The notes beneath the pieces are model-generated. The model saw only the letters and a list, made by a program, of their open reading frames with translations, was not told where the DNA came from and did no database searches. From the NCBI GenBank assembly GCA_913052545.1, contig CAJXEF010000021.1, positions 1 to 18,222 of the forward strand: a stretch of DNA of 18,222 nt, written 5' to 3'. Source of the DNA: an uncultured Chloroflexota bacterium. Its GTDB lineage: Bacteria > Chloroflexota > Dehalococcoidia > UBA3495. Numbering within the stretch: the stretch's first letter is position 1; every line of letters starts with the position of its first letter. The position numbers were made by a program, and so were the translations under genes. Shown here piece after piece: positions 7,009 through 14,561 of the stretch.

Positions 7009-7593
7009 GTGAGCTCATCATCTTCATCATACCGTAAACGAGTCTACACCAAGTTCGGAGACAAAGGTGAAACCAGTTTGTTGTACGGGGGAAGGGTATC
7101 TAAAAATAGTCCTCAAACAGAGGCATACGGTATAACCGATGAAGCAGTCTCCGCTATGGGGTTAGCTCGTTCACTAACCGAAGACGAACGAGTTAAAGAT
7201 ATAATACGAGATTTGCAAAGAGACCTCTTCACCATAGCAGCAGAATTGGCTACTGACCCGGACAAGTACGAACTCTTCCAGCAGCATTTTAGCCCAGTCA
7301 CCGACGCCATGATTGAGGACTTAGAAAACACCATAGATTCCCTGGAAGAAGATTTCGAAATGCCTAATGTTTTTGTCTTACCTGGGGGCACACCAGGTTC
7401 TTCAGCGTTAGATATGTCCCGAACATTGATCAGGACAGCGGAAAGAAGGGTTGTAGCATTGGCAGAAACCTCTGGACTAACTAACCCCTTAATAATCAAC
7501 TATTTAAATCGACTGGGAGATTTGTTGTTTGTTCTTGCAAGATATCACGACAGAGAGTTACCAATAGAACGAGCGACGGGAGAACGTAGCTAA
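7009..7593 (+). CDS. pduO: Cob(I)alamin adenosyltransferase, PduO type
   Basis: The protein has 194 residues, usual for the single-domain PduO type. It transfers the adenosyl group of ATP to cob(I)alamin, giving adenosylcobalamin. The N-terminal ATP-binding segment is YTKFGDKGETSLLYGGRVSK (13-32). FVLPGGTPGSSALDMSRT (122-139) follows, with the arginine-rich active-site helix RTLIRTAERRV (Arg138, Arg142, Glu145, Arg146). YLNRLGDLLFVLAR (165-178) closes the domain. The usual VDELN-S-LG segment reads TDEAVSAMG (43-51), keeping the Asp but changing the Leu-Asn pair. A run of six serines follows the start residue. The GTG start at 7009 has AGGGAG at 6997-7002, 6 bases away. hisH follows 64 bases downstream on the same strand. 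EutT and CobA types are excluded by sequence. Confidence 0.94.
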   Translation: MSSSSSSYRKRVYTKFGDKGETSLLYGGRVSKNSPQTEAYGITDEAVSAMGLARSLTEDERVKDIIRDLQRDLFTIAAELATDPDKYELFQQHFSPVTDAMIEDLENTIDSLEEDFEMPNVFVLPGGTPGSSALDMSRTLIRTAERRVVALAETSGLTNPLIINYLNRLGDLLFVLARYHDRELPIERATGERS

Positions 7594-7657
7594 AGATATT
7601 TCAGTCTGATGTTTTTCAGAGTCTTATTCATTAGGCCGAAATATGCCAGGAAATTGC

Positions 7658-8284
7658 ATGTCCAACTCACCTACAATTGCAGTAATAGACTACCAATCAG
7701 GTAATCTACGCAGCGTCGTCAAAGCCTTGGAGGCCGTAGGATTAGGGGCTCAGGTCACCTCAGACCCCGTCGAAGTAGAAAAGTCCCATGCTTTAGTCCT
7801 TCCTGGAGTGGGATCCGGTCAGTCTGCTATGGATAGTCTTAAAGGCCTAGGGTTGGTGGAAACTCTGAAGCAATTTGCTCATTCCGGAAAGCCCTTCCTC
7901 GGAATCTGCCTAGGTTTACAATTACTGCTAGAAGACACTGAGGAGGGAAACACAGCTTGTTTAGGGATAGTTCCCGGTAGTGTAAAGAAGCTACCTGGAG
8001 GCTTAAAAGTCCCTCACATGGGCTGGAACGATATAGAATTTTCAAGTGAACATCGTATTTTAACCGGCATCCCTAAGAATAGTTTTTTTTATTTTGTCCA
8101 TAGCTACTACGCTATACCGAATGATCCCCAAGCAATAGCAGGGACCACAAATTATGGTCTGCCGTTTTGCAGCATATATGCCAAAGATAATTTAGTAGCT
8201 ACTCAATTCCATCCGGAAAAAAGCGGACCTATAGGATTAAAAATATACGAAAATTTCAAAGATATGACTGTAGGAAATAACTGA
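7658..8284 (+). CDS. hisH: Imidazole glycerol phosphate synthase, glutaminase subunit
   Basis: The protein has 208 residues. HisH releases ammonia from glutamine and channels it to HisF, which makes imidazole glycerol phosphate and AICAR in histidine synthesis. Family marks are VIDYQSGNLRSV (9-20), LPGVGSG (48-54), the nucleophile elbow LGICLGLQLL with Cys84, FVHSYYA (146-152) and ATQFHPEKSG with His185 and Glu187 completing the triad. The start is ambiguous. ATG 7658 has AGGA 6 bases upstream (7648-7651). ATG 7643, in frame, adds five residues and has only a weak AGG. The shorter form is given because the family begins just before the first strand. hisA follows after 68 bases; hisF is not in the window. 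Confidence 0.96.
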   Translation: MSNSPTIAVIDYQSGNLRSVVKALEAVGLGAQVTSDPVEVEKSHALVLPGVGSGQSAMDSLKGLGLVETLKQFAHSGKPFLGICLGLQLLLEDTEEGNTACLGIVPGSVKKLPGGLKVPHMGWNDIEFSSEHRILTGIPKNSFFYFVHSYYAIPNDPQAIAGTTNYGLPFCSIYAKDNLVATQFHPEKSGPIGLKIYENFKDMTVGNN

Positions 8285-8352
8285 CAGTCCCTTTGGTAAG
8301 GTGATTAAGAAATGGATCATCTCGAATCCAAATCCTCAAGCGGCCCCAACAC

Positions 8353-9084
8353 ATGGAAGTAATACCCGCAATAGACATTAGTGATGGAGTCTGTGTCAGG
8401 CTTTATCAAGGCGACTTTGATCGAGAGACCATTTATGCAACTGACCCAGTATCAGTAGCTCGGCAATGGGAAGAAATGGGTGCTACTAGGATACATGTGG
8501 TAGACCTCAATGGTGCCGCTAAGGGCAACCTAGCCAATCTTGAATGTATCACCCAAATAGTTTCCCAAAGCAAAGTCAGAATCCAAGTTGGCGGCGGTAT
8601 TCGAAGTATAGAAACTGCAGAACGATTACTCGATCTAGGCGTAGATAGAGTGATAATCGGCACATCTGCCATAGAAAATCCCAGTATGGTCCATCAACTC
8701 TGCATTAAACGTGGAACCGACACTATTATAGTTGCAGTAGACGCCAAGGATGGCTTGGTCGCAATTCGAGGATGGCAACAAACCACTTCTGTTGCTGCCA
8801 TTGATCTTGGCAAGAAGATGTCTGAGATAGGGGTAACACGGTTGCTTTATACAGATATTAGCCGAGATGGTACTCTTTCTGAACCAAACTTCGATTCCAC
8901 AAAACATTTAGCCCAGTACACCGGATTGCATATTGTAGCCTCAGGTGGAGTGGCTTCTCTGGCACACATAAGAAAGCTAATTGAAACCGGGGTGGAAGGA
9001 GTGGTGGTAGGCAGAGCTATCTATACCGAAGACATAAATTTGAGGGAAGCAATCGCGGTATCAGAGGATAGCATATTAGACTAG
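8353..9084 (+). CDS. hisA: ProFAR isomerase, 1-(5-phosphoribosyl)-5-[(5-phosphoribosylamino)methylideneamino]imidazole-4-carboxamide isomerase
   Basis: The protein has 243 residues, the standard length of this (beta-alpha)8 barrel. HisA opens a ribose ring by an Amadori rearrangement, making the substrate that HisH-HisF uses, so its place right after hisH is expected. Catalytic residues are Asp8 in PAIDISDG and Asp130 in VAVDAKDG. The phosphate-binding loops are QVGGGIRS (78-85) and VASGGVASL near the C-terminus, and YTDISRDGTL (166-175) is also diagnostic. Trp141 in RGWQ is present, as in HisA rather than HisF; a PriA-like dual role is not suggested by anything visible. The ATG at 8353 gives the exact family N-terminus although no good ribosome binding site precedes it. 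It converges with the GNAT gene with only 24 bases between. Confidence 0.96.
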   Translation: MEVIPAIDISDGVCVRLYQGDFDRETIYATDPVSVARQWEEMGATRIHVVDLNGAAKGNLANLECITQIVSQSKVRIQVGGGIRSIETAERLLDLGVDRVIIGTSAIENPSMVHQLCIKRGTDTIIVAVDAKDGLVAIRGWQQTTSVAAIDLGKKMSEIGVTRLLYTDISRDGTLSEPNFDSTKHLAQYTGLHIVASGGVASLAHIRKLIETGVEGVVVGRAIYTEDINLREAIAVSEDSILD

Positions 9085-9108
9085 CTGGAATCTAATCACC
9101 ACCAATTA

Positions 9109-9732
9109 CTAAGACAATGACTCGAGGGAAGAAGATCCAGAAACTTCTGGTAACGCTTCCTCTCCACCTTTCTCTCTTAGATACCGCCACCGTTCATCCA
9201 ATAGTTGGTTACCATTCTCTTGCCAATCAGTTCGCAGGACTTCCATCAAAATAAAGTCGTGTCCCATACGCCGTACATTTCTGACTGGGTTGAAACCACA
9301 TCGGGAAAAACAACTTTGGGCTCTGTGATTCCATTCGAGAGTATGCAAATAAACACGCTTTAAATCTCTGACTAAAAACATGTGCTCCAACAATGTTACA
9401 ACTGCATCAAAACCATAAGATCCACTCCAATAATCCCTATCACCTATCACTATCCCTAGTTCAGCTTCTTTATTAACACTATCTAGATCGTAATACATGC
9501 AGTTACCAATAAACTTGGAATCGGCTACCTCTATTCCATAATGATGTGATCCAGGAGTTGGATATTTTAGTTGGTCTTCGAACATTTTGACATATCTGTC
9601 GTAGTTCATAGTCAACGGATACGCTGCATCCAATTTTGCCAATTCAGGATCTGAACGCCATCTATAATCGAGCTCCGAGTCCTCTATTTTTTTGTCTCGT
9701 AGAATGACTCTAACTCCCTGTAACTGCGTCAT
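9109..9732 (-). CDS. GNAT family N-acetyltransferase, RimJ/RimL-like
   Basis: The protein has 207 residues. GNAT enzymes move an acetyl group from acetyl-CoA to an amine. The layout is RimL-like: an opening VRVILRDKKIED (7-18), ELGIVIGDRDYW (91-102), then a CoA-binding helix and EWNHRAQSCFSRCGF (133-147), the usual N-x-x-A-x-x-x-x-x-x-x-GF closure. The pyrophosphate loop, normally YWGKGYGTEA, reads YWSGSYGFDA, so the usual G-x-G spacing is altered. The last 35 or so residues form a charged tail beyond the fold. The ATG at 9732 lies one base after the Nudix stop (TGATATG), with GAGGAA at 9743-9748 inside that gene, so the two are probably translationally coupled. Substrate is unknown. Confidence 0.85.
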   Translation of the reverse strand: MTQLQGVRVILRDKKIEDSELDYRWRSDPELAKLDAAYPLTMNYDRYVKMFEDQLKYPTPGSHHYGIEVADSKFIGNCMYYDLDSVNKEAELGIVIGDRDYWSGSYGFDAVVTLLEHMFLVRDLKRVYLHTLEWNHRAQSCFSRCGFNPVRNVRRMGHDFILMEVLRTDWQENGNQLLDERWRYLREKGGEEALPEVSGSSSLESLS

Positions 9733-9733
9733 A

Positions 9734-10291
9734 TCAGAAGCGTTCCTCAGGAATTACAATTAAATTTTTTGCACAACTCAGTACATCCGCTTCATTAGAA
9801 TATTGGAGGGATTCAAGGGCTTTATTAAATGGAAACCATTCAACAACATCAAATTCAGGATCATGCAAACTGGGATCCCCTCCTGTGGGAACCATCAAAT
9901 AAAAATGTACTGTTTTATGATATTGAACTTTACTAATGCGGTCGGCAAACCAGTAATCAATACTCTTGATAGGCTGTTTAATTTCCACATCTAATCCAGT
10001 TTCTTCACGAACCTCTCTGAGAGCTGTTTCTTCAAGGGTTTCTCCAGCATCAGGAGTGCCCTTGGCCAAGCTCCACTTGACCTCCTCTCTTAACTGGGAG
10101 TTATGCGATGGATTTAGATTACTAGTAGCGCGCCCAGACGTAATCCTCCCGCATAACACAGTTTCTAGAGACCCATCCACCATTCTATAAACTACCCCAC
10201 CAGCTGAAACAGGTTCTTCTACTCTCATTTTATGGGGCCTGTTAATTTCTTTATTAGAAAATGACCTATCACCCACTCTTCCCTTCACCAT
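9734..10291 (-). CDS. Nudix hydrolase
   Basis: The protein has 185 residues. Nudix enzymes cleave nucleoside diphosphates linked to another group. The Nudix box is complete: Gly78, Glu84, then REVREETGL (92-100), matching G-x5-E-x7-R-E-U-x-E-E-x-G-U. The core domain begins at about residue 26 (EPVSAGGVVYR). A segment of about 20 residues (52-71) lies before the box where the family usually has a short turn. The first 21 residues are basic and polar. The given ATG has GGGGAG very close to it; an in-frame ATG at 10228 (residue 22) is a plausible alternative start. The gene ends one base before the GNAT start. Substrate is not predictable from the box alone. Confidence 0.9.
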   Translation of the reverse strand: MVKGRVGDRSFSNKEINRPHKMRVEEPVSAGGVVYRMVDGSLETVLCGRITSGRATSNLNPSHNSQLREEVKWSLAKGTPDAGETLEETALREVREETGLDVEIKQPIKSIDYWFADRISKVQYHKTVHFYLMVPTGGDPSLHDPEFDVVEWFPFNKALESLQYSNEADVLSCAKNLIVIPEERF

Positions 10292-10391
10292 AACTCCCCG
10301 TCACTCCCTTCTTTGATAATCCAATATTGAAATTGTATGACGACCACACCCAAGCGTCAACGGAAGATAATAGGACCTCAAGTTGCAACAC

Positions 10392-10673
10392 TCAGTTTGC
10401 AGAACCACCCCCAATGGCCGGCACAAAATGAATCTCCCTAGCCTCGCCAATTTTCTCAAGAAGACCCATTCGTGCTACTTCACCATCAACAGCTATGGCC
10501 AAATTGGAACGTATCTGGCCGGATTCAACTAGTCTGTCCTTCATACCGGGATATAAATCTTCCAAACGATCTATAACTTGCCGAACGCTATCCGCTTCCA
10601 TATCCACTTGTTTGACACCTTGGGTCAATGTTTGAAGCATAGTCGGAACGAACACGGTAACCAATTTATTCAC
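10392..10673 (-). CDS. MoaD/ThiS-family ubiquitin-like sulfur carrier with a C-terminal extension
   Basis: The protein has 93 residues with a beta-grasp pattern: VTVFVPTMLQTLT at the start, the helix VRQVIDRLEDLYPGMKDRLV (30-49), LAIAVDGEV (58-66) and EIHFVPAIGGG (80-90). MoaD donates the dithiolene sulfurs of molybdopterin as a C-terminal thiocarboxylate; ThiS and CysO carry sulfur for thiamine and cysteine. All normally end in Gly-Gly, but this one ends GGGSAN, three residues past the glycines, so a protease would have to expose the Gly carboxylate. The start is GTG at 10673 with GGAG 4 bases away (10678-10681). It lies just downstream of a molybdenum hydroxylase operon on the same strand, but a hairpin intervenes. 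A molybdopterin role is inferred from family and place. Confidence 0.82.
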   Translation of the reverse strand: MNKLVTVFVPTMLQTLTQGVKQVDMEADSVRQVIDRLEDLYPGMKDRLVESGQIRSNLAIAVDGEVARMGLLEKIGEAREIHFVPAIGGGSAN

Positions 10674-10720
10674 TCAACTCCGGGAAAAAAGTTTTACCAG
10701 GAACAACCCGTCTATTTTGA

Positions 10721-10749
10721 AAAAGGGACGACTAACAGTCGCCCCTTTT
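10721..10749 (-). terminator. Hairpin terminator after the molybdenum hydroxylase operon
   Basis: AAAAGGGACGACT (10721-10733) pairs with AGTCGCCCCTTTT (10737-10749), a 13-bp stem with one A-C mismatch and a 3-base loop. Read on the minus strand the stem ends CCCTTTTT, providing the T-run. It lies between the large subunit gene and the MoaD-like gene, so it should end the operon; partial read-through is possible. Confidence 0.7.
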
Positions 10750-10812
10750 CCTCTTGAAACCGAACGTCCTTTATCCCCCTGTATCATGCACTCAATAATA
10801 ATTCACCGTTAC

Positions 10813-13092
10813 CTACCAGAGAGCTTCCAAAATATTCCCCGGGGTCACCGGCAACTTTTGCATCCTCACTCCAATAGCACGCGAGACTGCACTCGCCACA
10901 GCCGGCAAAGGGGGAACTATAGGAACTTCGCCAACTCCCCTAACTCCATAAGGATGGCCAGGATTGGCTACTTCGACAATAACCGTATCTATCATCGGGA
11001 GGTCCAATGCAGTCGGCATACGGTAATCAAGAAAACTAGAGTTCATCATATGACCATTATCATTAAAGAAATATTCTTCGTTTAATGCCCATCCTATCCC
11101 CTGAACCGCACCGCCTTGCATCTGACCTTCAACATAACTTGGATGAACCGCTTTACCTACGTCTTGTATAGCAGTATAACGAAGCACCTGAGTTTTACCA
11201 GTATCTCGATCAACTTCAACATCAACCAGATGTACACCGAAAGAATTGCCTTCTCCCGACGGGTCAATATTGGCTTGCCCAGTAACGGTTCCGCCGGTTG
11301 CGTTCAATTGTCTTGCGAGTTCACCAAAAGTAAATTGAAGCTCAGGATCTGATTGATGAGATATAACACCGTCTTTGTATTCAATATCATCAACAGATGT
11401 TTCCCAAATCTTGGCAGCCCGCTCCCGCATCTGCTGTTTTACATCCTCGGATGCTAGGATGGCGGCCCAACCAGTCGCGAAAGAAGTTCGACTCCCACCG
11501 GTCACCATAGTATAGCCAATGGAGTCTGTATCCACTATGGTTGGCTTAACATCCTGGTATTCTATACCAAGAGCCTCTGCGGCCTGCTGAGATATAGAAG
11601 CTCTAGTACCTCCAATGTCAACCGATCCCATAGTCAAATTAACCGTACCGTCCTGGTTTACGGTTATATTGCAACTGGAATGAAATCCTCGATTCATCCA
11701 GAAACCAGCAGCTATACCACGAGCCTGATTATCCCCAGTCAAAGGAGTATTGTAATGTTCATGATTACGAGCGGCTTCTAGACATTCGACCAAGCCAATC
11801 TTCCCGAATATAGGACCTTCTACCTTCCTAGTTCCTTCTTTGGAAGCATTAAGCAATCGAAATTCAATAGGGTCCATTTCCAGTTTTTGACAAAGCTCAT
11901 CAACTACAGATTCAACCGCGAATGCAGCTTGAGGAGAACCTGGAGCCCGGTAAGCAGCTGTCTTAGGTTTGTTAACCACGACATCGTAAGCTTCATTCAA
12001 TCCATTTGGTATATCGTAACAAGCCAGTGAACATGTACTGCCAGGTAACACAGGAGAACCAGGAAATGCCCCGGCTTCGAACGCCAAAGTAACTTTCCCC
12101 GATATTAGCTTACCATCCTTGGTTGCACCCAGTTTTACTTTCATCCAAGAACCAGGTGCTGGACCCGAAGCTTCGAAAACTTCGGTACGAGACATCACGA
12201 GTTTTACTGGTTGACCAGTCTTTTTGGAGAGAACGGCCACAACCGGCTCTTGATAGCAAGTCACCTTGCCGCCAAACCCCCCTCCAATTTCCATCGGGGT
12301 CACTTTTATTTTGGATATGGGGTATTGCAGAACTTCGGCGGTGGTAGCTCGGACAACGAATGAACCTTGAGTACTGCACCAGATATTCAACTGGCCGTCA
12401 GCATTCCAATGAGCAGTAGCAGTATGGGGTTCTATATATCCTTGGTGAACAGATGCCGTCTCATATTCGCGTTCAATTATTATATCTGATTCAGAAAATC
12501 CCTGATCAACATCACCTTTCTCAAACAGCATGTAAGATGCCACATTACTTGGTTTTTCAGAAGTTTCACCCATAGAAGAAGTATGAAGACTGTCATGCAA
12601 AAGCGTTGATCCTGGTTCCATTGCCTGCCTGACGTTAACAACCGGAGCAAGTTCTTCATACTCAACTTTAATCAATGCTAGAGCTGCTTCTGCTGTGTTG
12701 GAGTCAACCGCGGCTACGGCCGCAACTGCATGGCCTTTGTAAAGAACTTTCTCTCCAGCTAAAAAGTTATTAGCTTGGAAGCTCATACGTTGACGATCAG
12801 AATCGGCTATTTCCCCTGATGCCGCGTTAGACAACTTGGCTGAAAGAGGTAGGTCTCTTCCGGTTATAACAGCCCTTACTCCCGGACAAGCCTCGGCTGC
12901 TGAAGTATCGATCGATTTAATCTTAGCATGAGCATGAGGACTTCTTAATATTTTCGCTTGCAAGGTCCCGGTTAGGCGTAGATCTGACCCGTATTGAGCC
13001 CTTCCGGTAACTTTATCAACACCGTCAGGCCTTACTGGGCGTTTCCCAACAACTCTATACTCAATTTCTGACAGCACCTGATTGGCTACCAT
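10813..13092 (-). CDS. Xanthine dehydrogenase-family molybdopterin-binding (large) subunit
   Basis: The protein has 759 residues, typical of the large subunit in three-subunit molybdenum hydroxylases. It holds the molybdenum cofactor that hydroxylates the substrate with water-derived oxygen. Motifs in order are VGKRPVRPDGVDKVTG (15-30), STQGSF (240-245, with the Gln that contacts the cofactor), GGGFGGK (270-276), AYRAPGSPQ (380-388) and GVRGVGEVP near the end, where Glu722 corresponds to the catalytic base Glu1261 of bovine xanthine oxidase. The AYRAPG loop is neither AYRCSFR (form I CO dehydrogenase) nor AYRGAGR (form II), so CO oxidation is unlikely. ATG 13092 has AGGAGGA at 13101-13107, 8 bases away. 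It is the last gene of the operon. Substrate, whether a purine, nicotinate, an aromatic CoA ester or another N-heterocycle or aldehyde, is unknown. Confidence 0.94.
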   Translation of the reverse strand: MVANQVLSEIEYRVVGKRPVRPDGVDKVTGRAQYGSDLRLTGTLQAKILRSPHAHAKIKSIDTSAAEACPGVRAVITGRDLPLSAKLSNAASGEIADSDRQRMSFQANNFLAGEKVLYKGHAVAAVAAVDSNTAEAALALIKVEYEELAPVVNVRQAMEPGSTLLHDSLHTSSMGETSEKPSNVASYMLFEKGDVDQGFSESDIIIEREYETASVHQGYIEPHTATAHWNADGQLNIWCSTQGSFVVRATTAEVLQYPISKIKVTPMEIGGGFGGKVTCYQEPVVAVLSKKTGQPVKLVMSRTEVFEASGPAPGSWMKVKLGATKDGKLISGKVTLAFEAGAFPGSPVLPGSTCSLACYDIPNGLNEAYDVVVNKPKTAAYRAPGSPQAAFAVESVVDELCQKLEMDPIEFRLLNASKEGTRKVEGPIFGKIGLVECLEAARNHEHYNTPLTGDNQARGIAAGFWMNRGFHSSCNITVNQDGTVNLTMGSVDIGGTRASISQQAAEALGIEYQDVKPTIVDTDSIGYTMVTGGSRTSFATGWAAILASEDVKQQMRERAAKIWETSVDDIEYKDGVISHQSDPELQFTFGELARQLNATGGTVTGQANIDPSGEGNSFGVHLVDVEVDRDTGKTQVLRYTAIQDVGKAVHPSYVEGQMQGGAVQGIGWALNEEYFFNDNGHMMNSSFLDYRMPTALDLPMIDTVIVEVANPGHPYGVRGVGEVPIVPPLPAVASAVSRAIGVRMQKLPVTPGNILEALW

Positions 13093-13147
13093 AGTAGCTA
13101 TCCTCCTGTGTTACATCTGAACCGATTTAACCAAGGACACAAGGCAA

Positions 13148-13624
13148 TTAGGATTTCATTTTTTCTTCGGCGTCTAAGACTGCTCGGACTATTTTGTCGT
13201 ACCCAGTACATCGACATAAATTGCCAGCTAACCAGTGTCTTATCCTGCCTTCATCTGCGTCAGGCTCTCTATCTAATAACGCTTTAGTCGCAACAATAAA
13301 TCCTGGTGTGCAAATCCCACATTGTAAAGAAGCGTTTTCTAAGAAAGCTTGTTGAACCGGGTGTAAACCCTCAGCAGAAGCTATACCTTCAATAGTAGTC
13401 ATCTCCTTCCCCTGAGCTTCAACCCCTAAAACCAAACATGAAGTAACTATCCGTCCATCCAATAACACCGTACAAGCCCCACAGTTGCCGTCATTACACC
13501 CTTCTTTGGTACCGGTCATGCCGAGAACGTCCCGTAGGCATTCAAGCAAGCTCTGGCGAGGTTCGCATAGGAAATTAACCTGGTTCCCGTTAATAGTAGT
13601 CTCTACATGGACTAATCCTGGCAT
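13148..13624 (-). CDS. (2Fe-2S)-binding (small) subunit of the xanthine dehydrogenase-family enzyme
   Basis: The protein has 158 residues, standard for the small subunit. It passes electrons from the molybdenum centre to FAD through two 2Fe-2S clusters. The plant-ferredoxin-type cluster is bound by Cys43, Cys48, Cys51 and Cys63 (GCNDGNCGACTVLLDG). The second cluster is bound by Cys102, Cys105, Cys137 and Cys139 (QCGICTPGF and NLCRCTGYDKI). All eight ligands are present. There is no signal peptide, so the enzyme is cytoplasmic. The ATG at 13624 lies two bases after the stop of the FAD subunit with AGGA at 13631-13634; the large subunit starts 55 bases after its stop. The gene order FAD, 2Fe-2S, molybdopterin is that of coxMSL-like operons. 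Confidence 0.96.
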   Translation of the reverse strand: MPGLVHVETTINGNQVNFLCEPRQSLLECLRDVLGMTGTKEGCNDGNCGACTVLLDGRIVTSCLVLGVEAQGKEMTTIEGIASAEGLHPVQQAFLENASLQCGICTPGFIVATKALLDREPDADEGRIRHWLAGNLCRCTGYDKIVRAVLDAEEKMKS

Positions 13625-13626
13625 GT

Positions 13627-14505
13627 CTACTCCTCTCCCCTGGCGCGTTTAACGGCAGTGTTTAAAGTACGTCGGGTCAATACTCCCACCAAGTGTACAC
13701 GCTGCTTGATGGTACCTCTCATATCAGTAATTGGCTTGGCATCGGCCATAGCCTTCTCAGCAGCTTCGTTAATCGTAGCTTCCGAAACAGGCTTGCCTGC
13801 AAGACTTTCTCCTGCGGCCTTTGAGAACACCGGCGTAGGTGCCACTGAAGCCAATGCGACTCGGCCTGAAACAAAATTCTGTCCGGATCCATCCAAGATC
13901 ACAGAGCTACCGACTCCGGCCACCGCGATGTCCATTTCATTACGCGGAATAAATCTCAAATAATTGGCTCCTGAGTGAGCTTGAGGTACCGGTAAATTAA
14001 TTGATACCAACAACTCTCCTGGTTCAAGAACATTCCGCCCAGGGGCAGTACAGAAATCCTCAGCAGGAACTTGACGAGACCCATTAGGCCCTGTGATGTT
14101 TGCAACACCGCCTAAGGCGATGATGGAAGGTATGCTATCAGCACTAGGTGCTGCGTTACAAAGATTACCTCCAATGCTAGCTCTACCTTGAATTTGTATG
14201 CTACCAATCAAAGATGCACAATCTGTAAGACCTGGGTAGTTGGCTTCTACTGCTTTGTCCTCATATATATTGCAACACGGTACTGCAGCACCGATTGTCA
14301 AACCCGTTTGGGCATCGTAAGACAATTCATTCAATTCCGGGATAAATTTGCTATCCACTATAATATCTGCGCTGCGTCGCCCACCTCGCAGCTGCACCAG
14401 CAGGTCGGTACCACCCGCTAGCACACGGGCTCGGTCTCCGTGTTCAGCCATAACTTTTAAGGCTTCATCTAGTGTTTTTGGCGCCGTATAATCAATTGCT
14501 TCCAA
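13627..14505 (-). CDS. FAD-binding (medium) subunit of the xanthine dehydrogenase-family enzyme
   Basis: The protein has 292 residues from a TTG start at 14505. It binds FAD and hands electrons to the final acceptor. MEAIDYTAPKTLDEAL opens the fold as in CoxM/CutM-type subunits. The FAD-pyrophosphate motifs are LAGGTDLL (29-36) and the RASIGGNLCNAAPSAD region (108-123). RFIPRNEMDIA lies further on and a CoxM C-terminal domain completes it. The frame is open to an upstream codon at 14568, but a perfect -10 box lies at 14533-14538, and AAGGAGGTGGG at 14511-14521 sits right before the TTG. The shorter form is therefore preferred. A C-terminal charged segment RARGEE follows the usual fold. It is the first gene of the operon. 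Confidence 0.94.
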   Translation of the reverse strand: MEAIDYTAPKTLDEALKVMAEHGDRARVLAGGTDLLVQLRGGRRSADIIVDSKFIPELNELSYDAQTGLTIGAAVPCCNIYEDKAVEANYPGLTDCASLIGSIQIQGRASIGGNLCNAAPSADSIPSIIALGGVANITGPNGSRQVPAEDFCTAPGRNVLEPGELLVSINLPVPQAHSGANYLRFIPRNEMDIAVAGVGSSVILDGSGQNFVSGRVALASVAPTPVFSKAAGESLAGKPVSEATINEAAEKAMADAKPITDMRGTIKQRVHLVGVLTRRTLNTAVKRARGEE

Positions 14506-14532
14506 ATCTACCCACCTCCTTGTGGTGACAAA

Positions 14533-14561
14533 ATTATAACATCCGACTCGTAGCCTGTCAG
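14533..14561 (-). promoter_or_regulatory. Sigma70-like promoter of the molybdenum hydroxylase operon
   Basis: On the minus strand CTGACA (14556-14561, one mismatch to TTGACA) and a perfect TATAAT (14533-14538) are 17 bases apart. Transcription would begin near 14526, leaving a leader of about 20 bases that contains the strong ribosome binding site at 14511-14521. Confidence 0.75.

Noticed and set aside
7596..7644. Seven-base inverted repeat ATATTTC/GAAATAT between the PduO-type gene and hisH
   Set aside because: Short, AT-rich and widely spaced; it has no T-run and is easily expected by chance.
10717..11352. Open frames on the plus strand opposite the 3' end of the large hydroxylase subunit
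   Set aside because: Composition-driven shadow frames opposite a certain gene, with no ribosome binding sites or recognisable motifs.
10813..14505. Aerobic CO dehydrogenase
   Set aside because: The order FAD, 2Fe-2S, molybdopterin is shared by many hydroxylases, and the large subunit lacks both the form I AYRCSFR and form II AYRGAGR loops.
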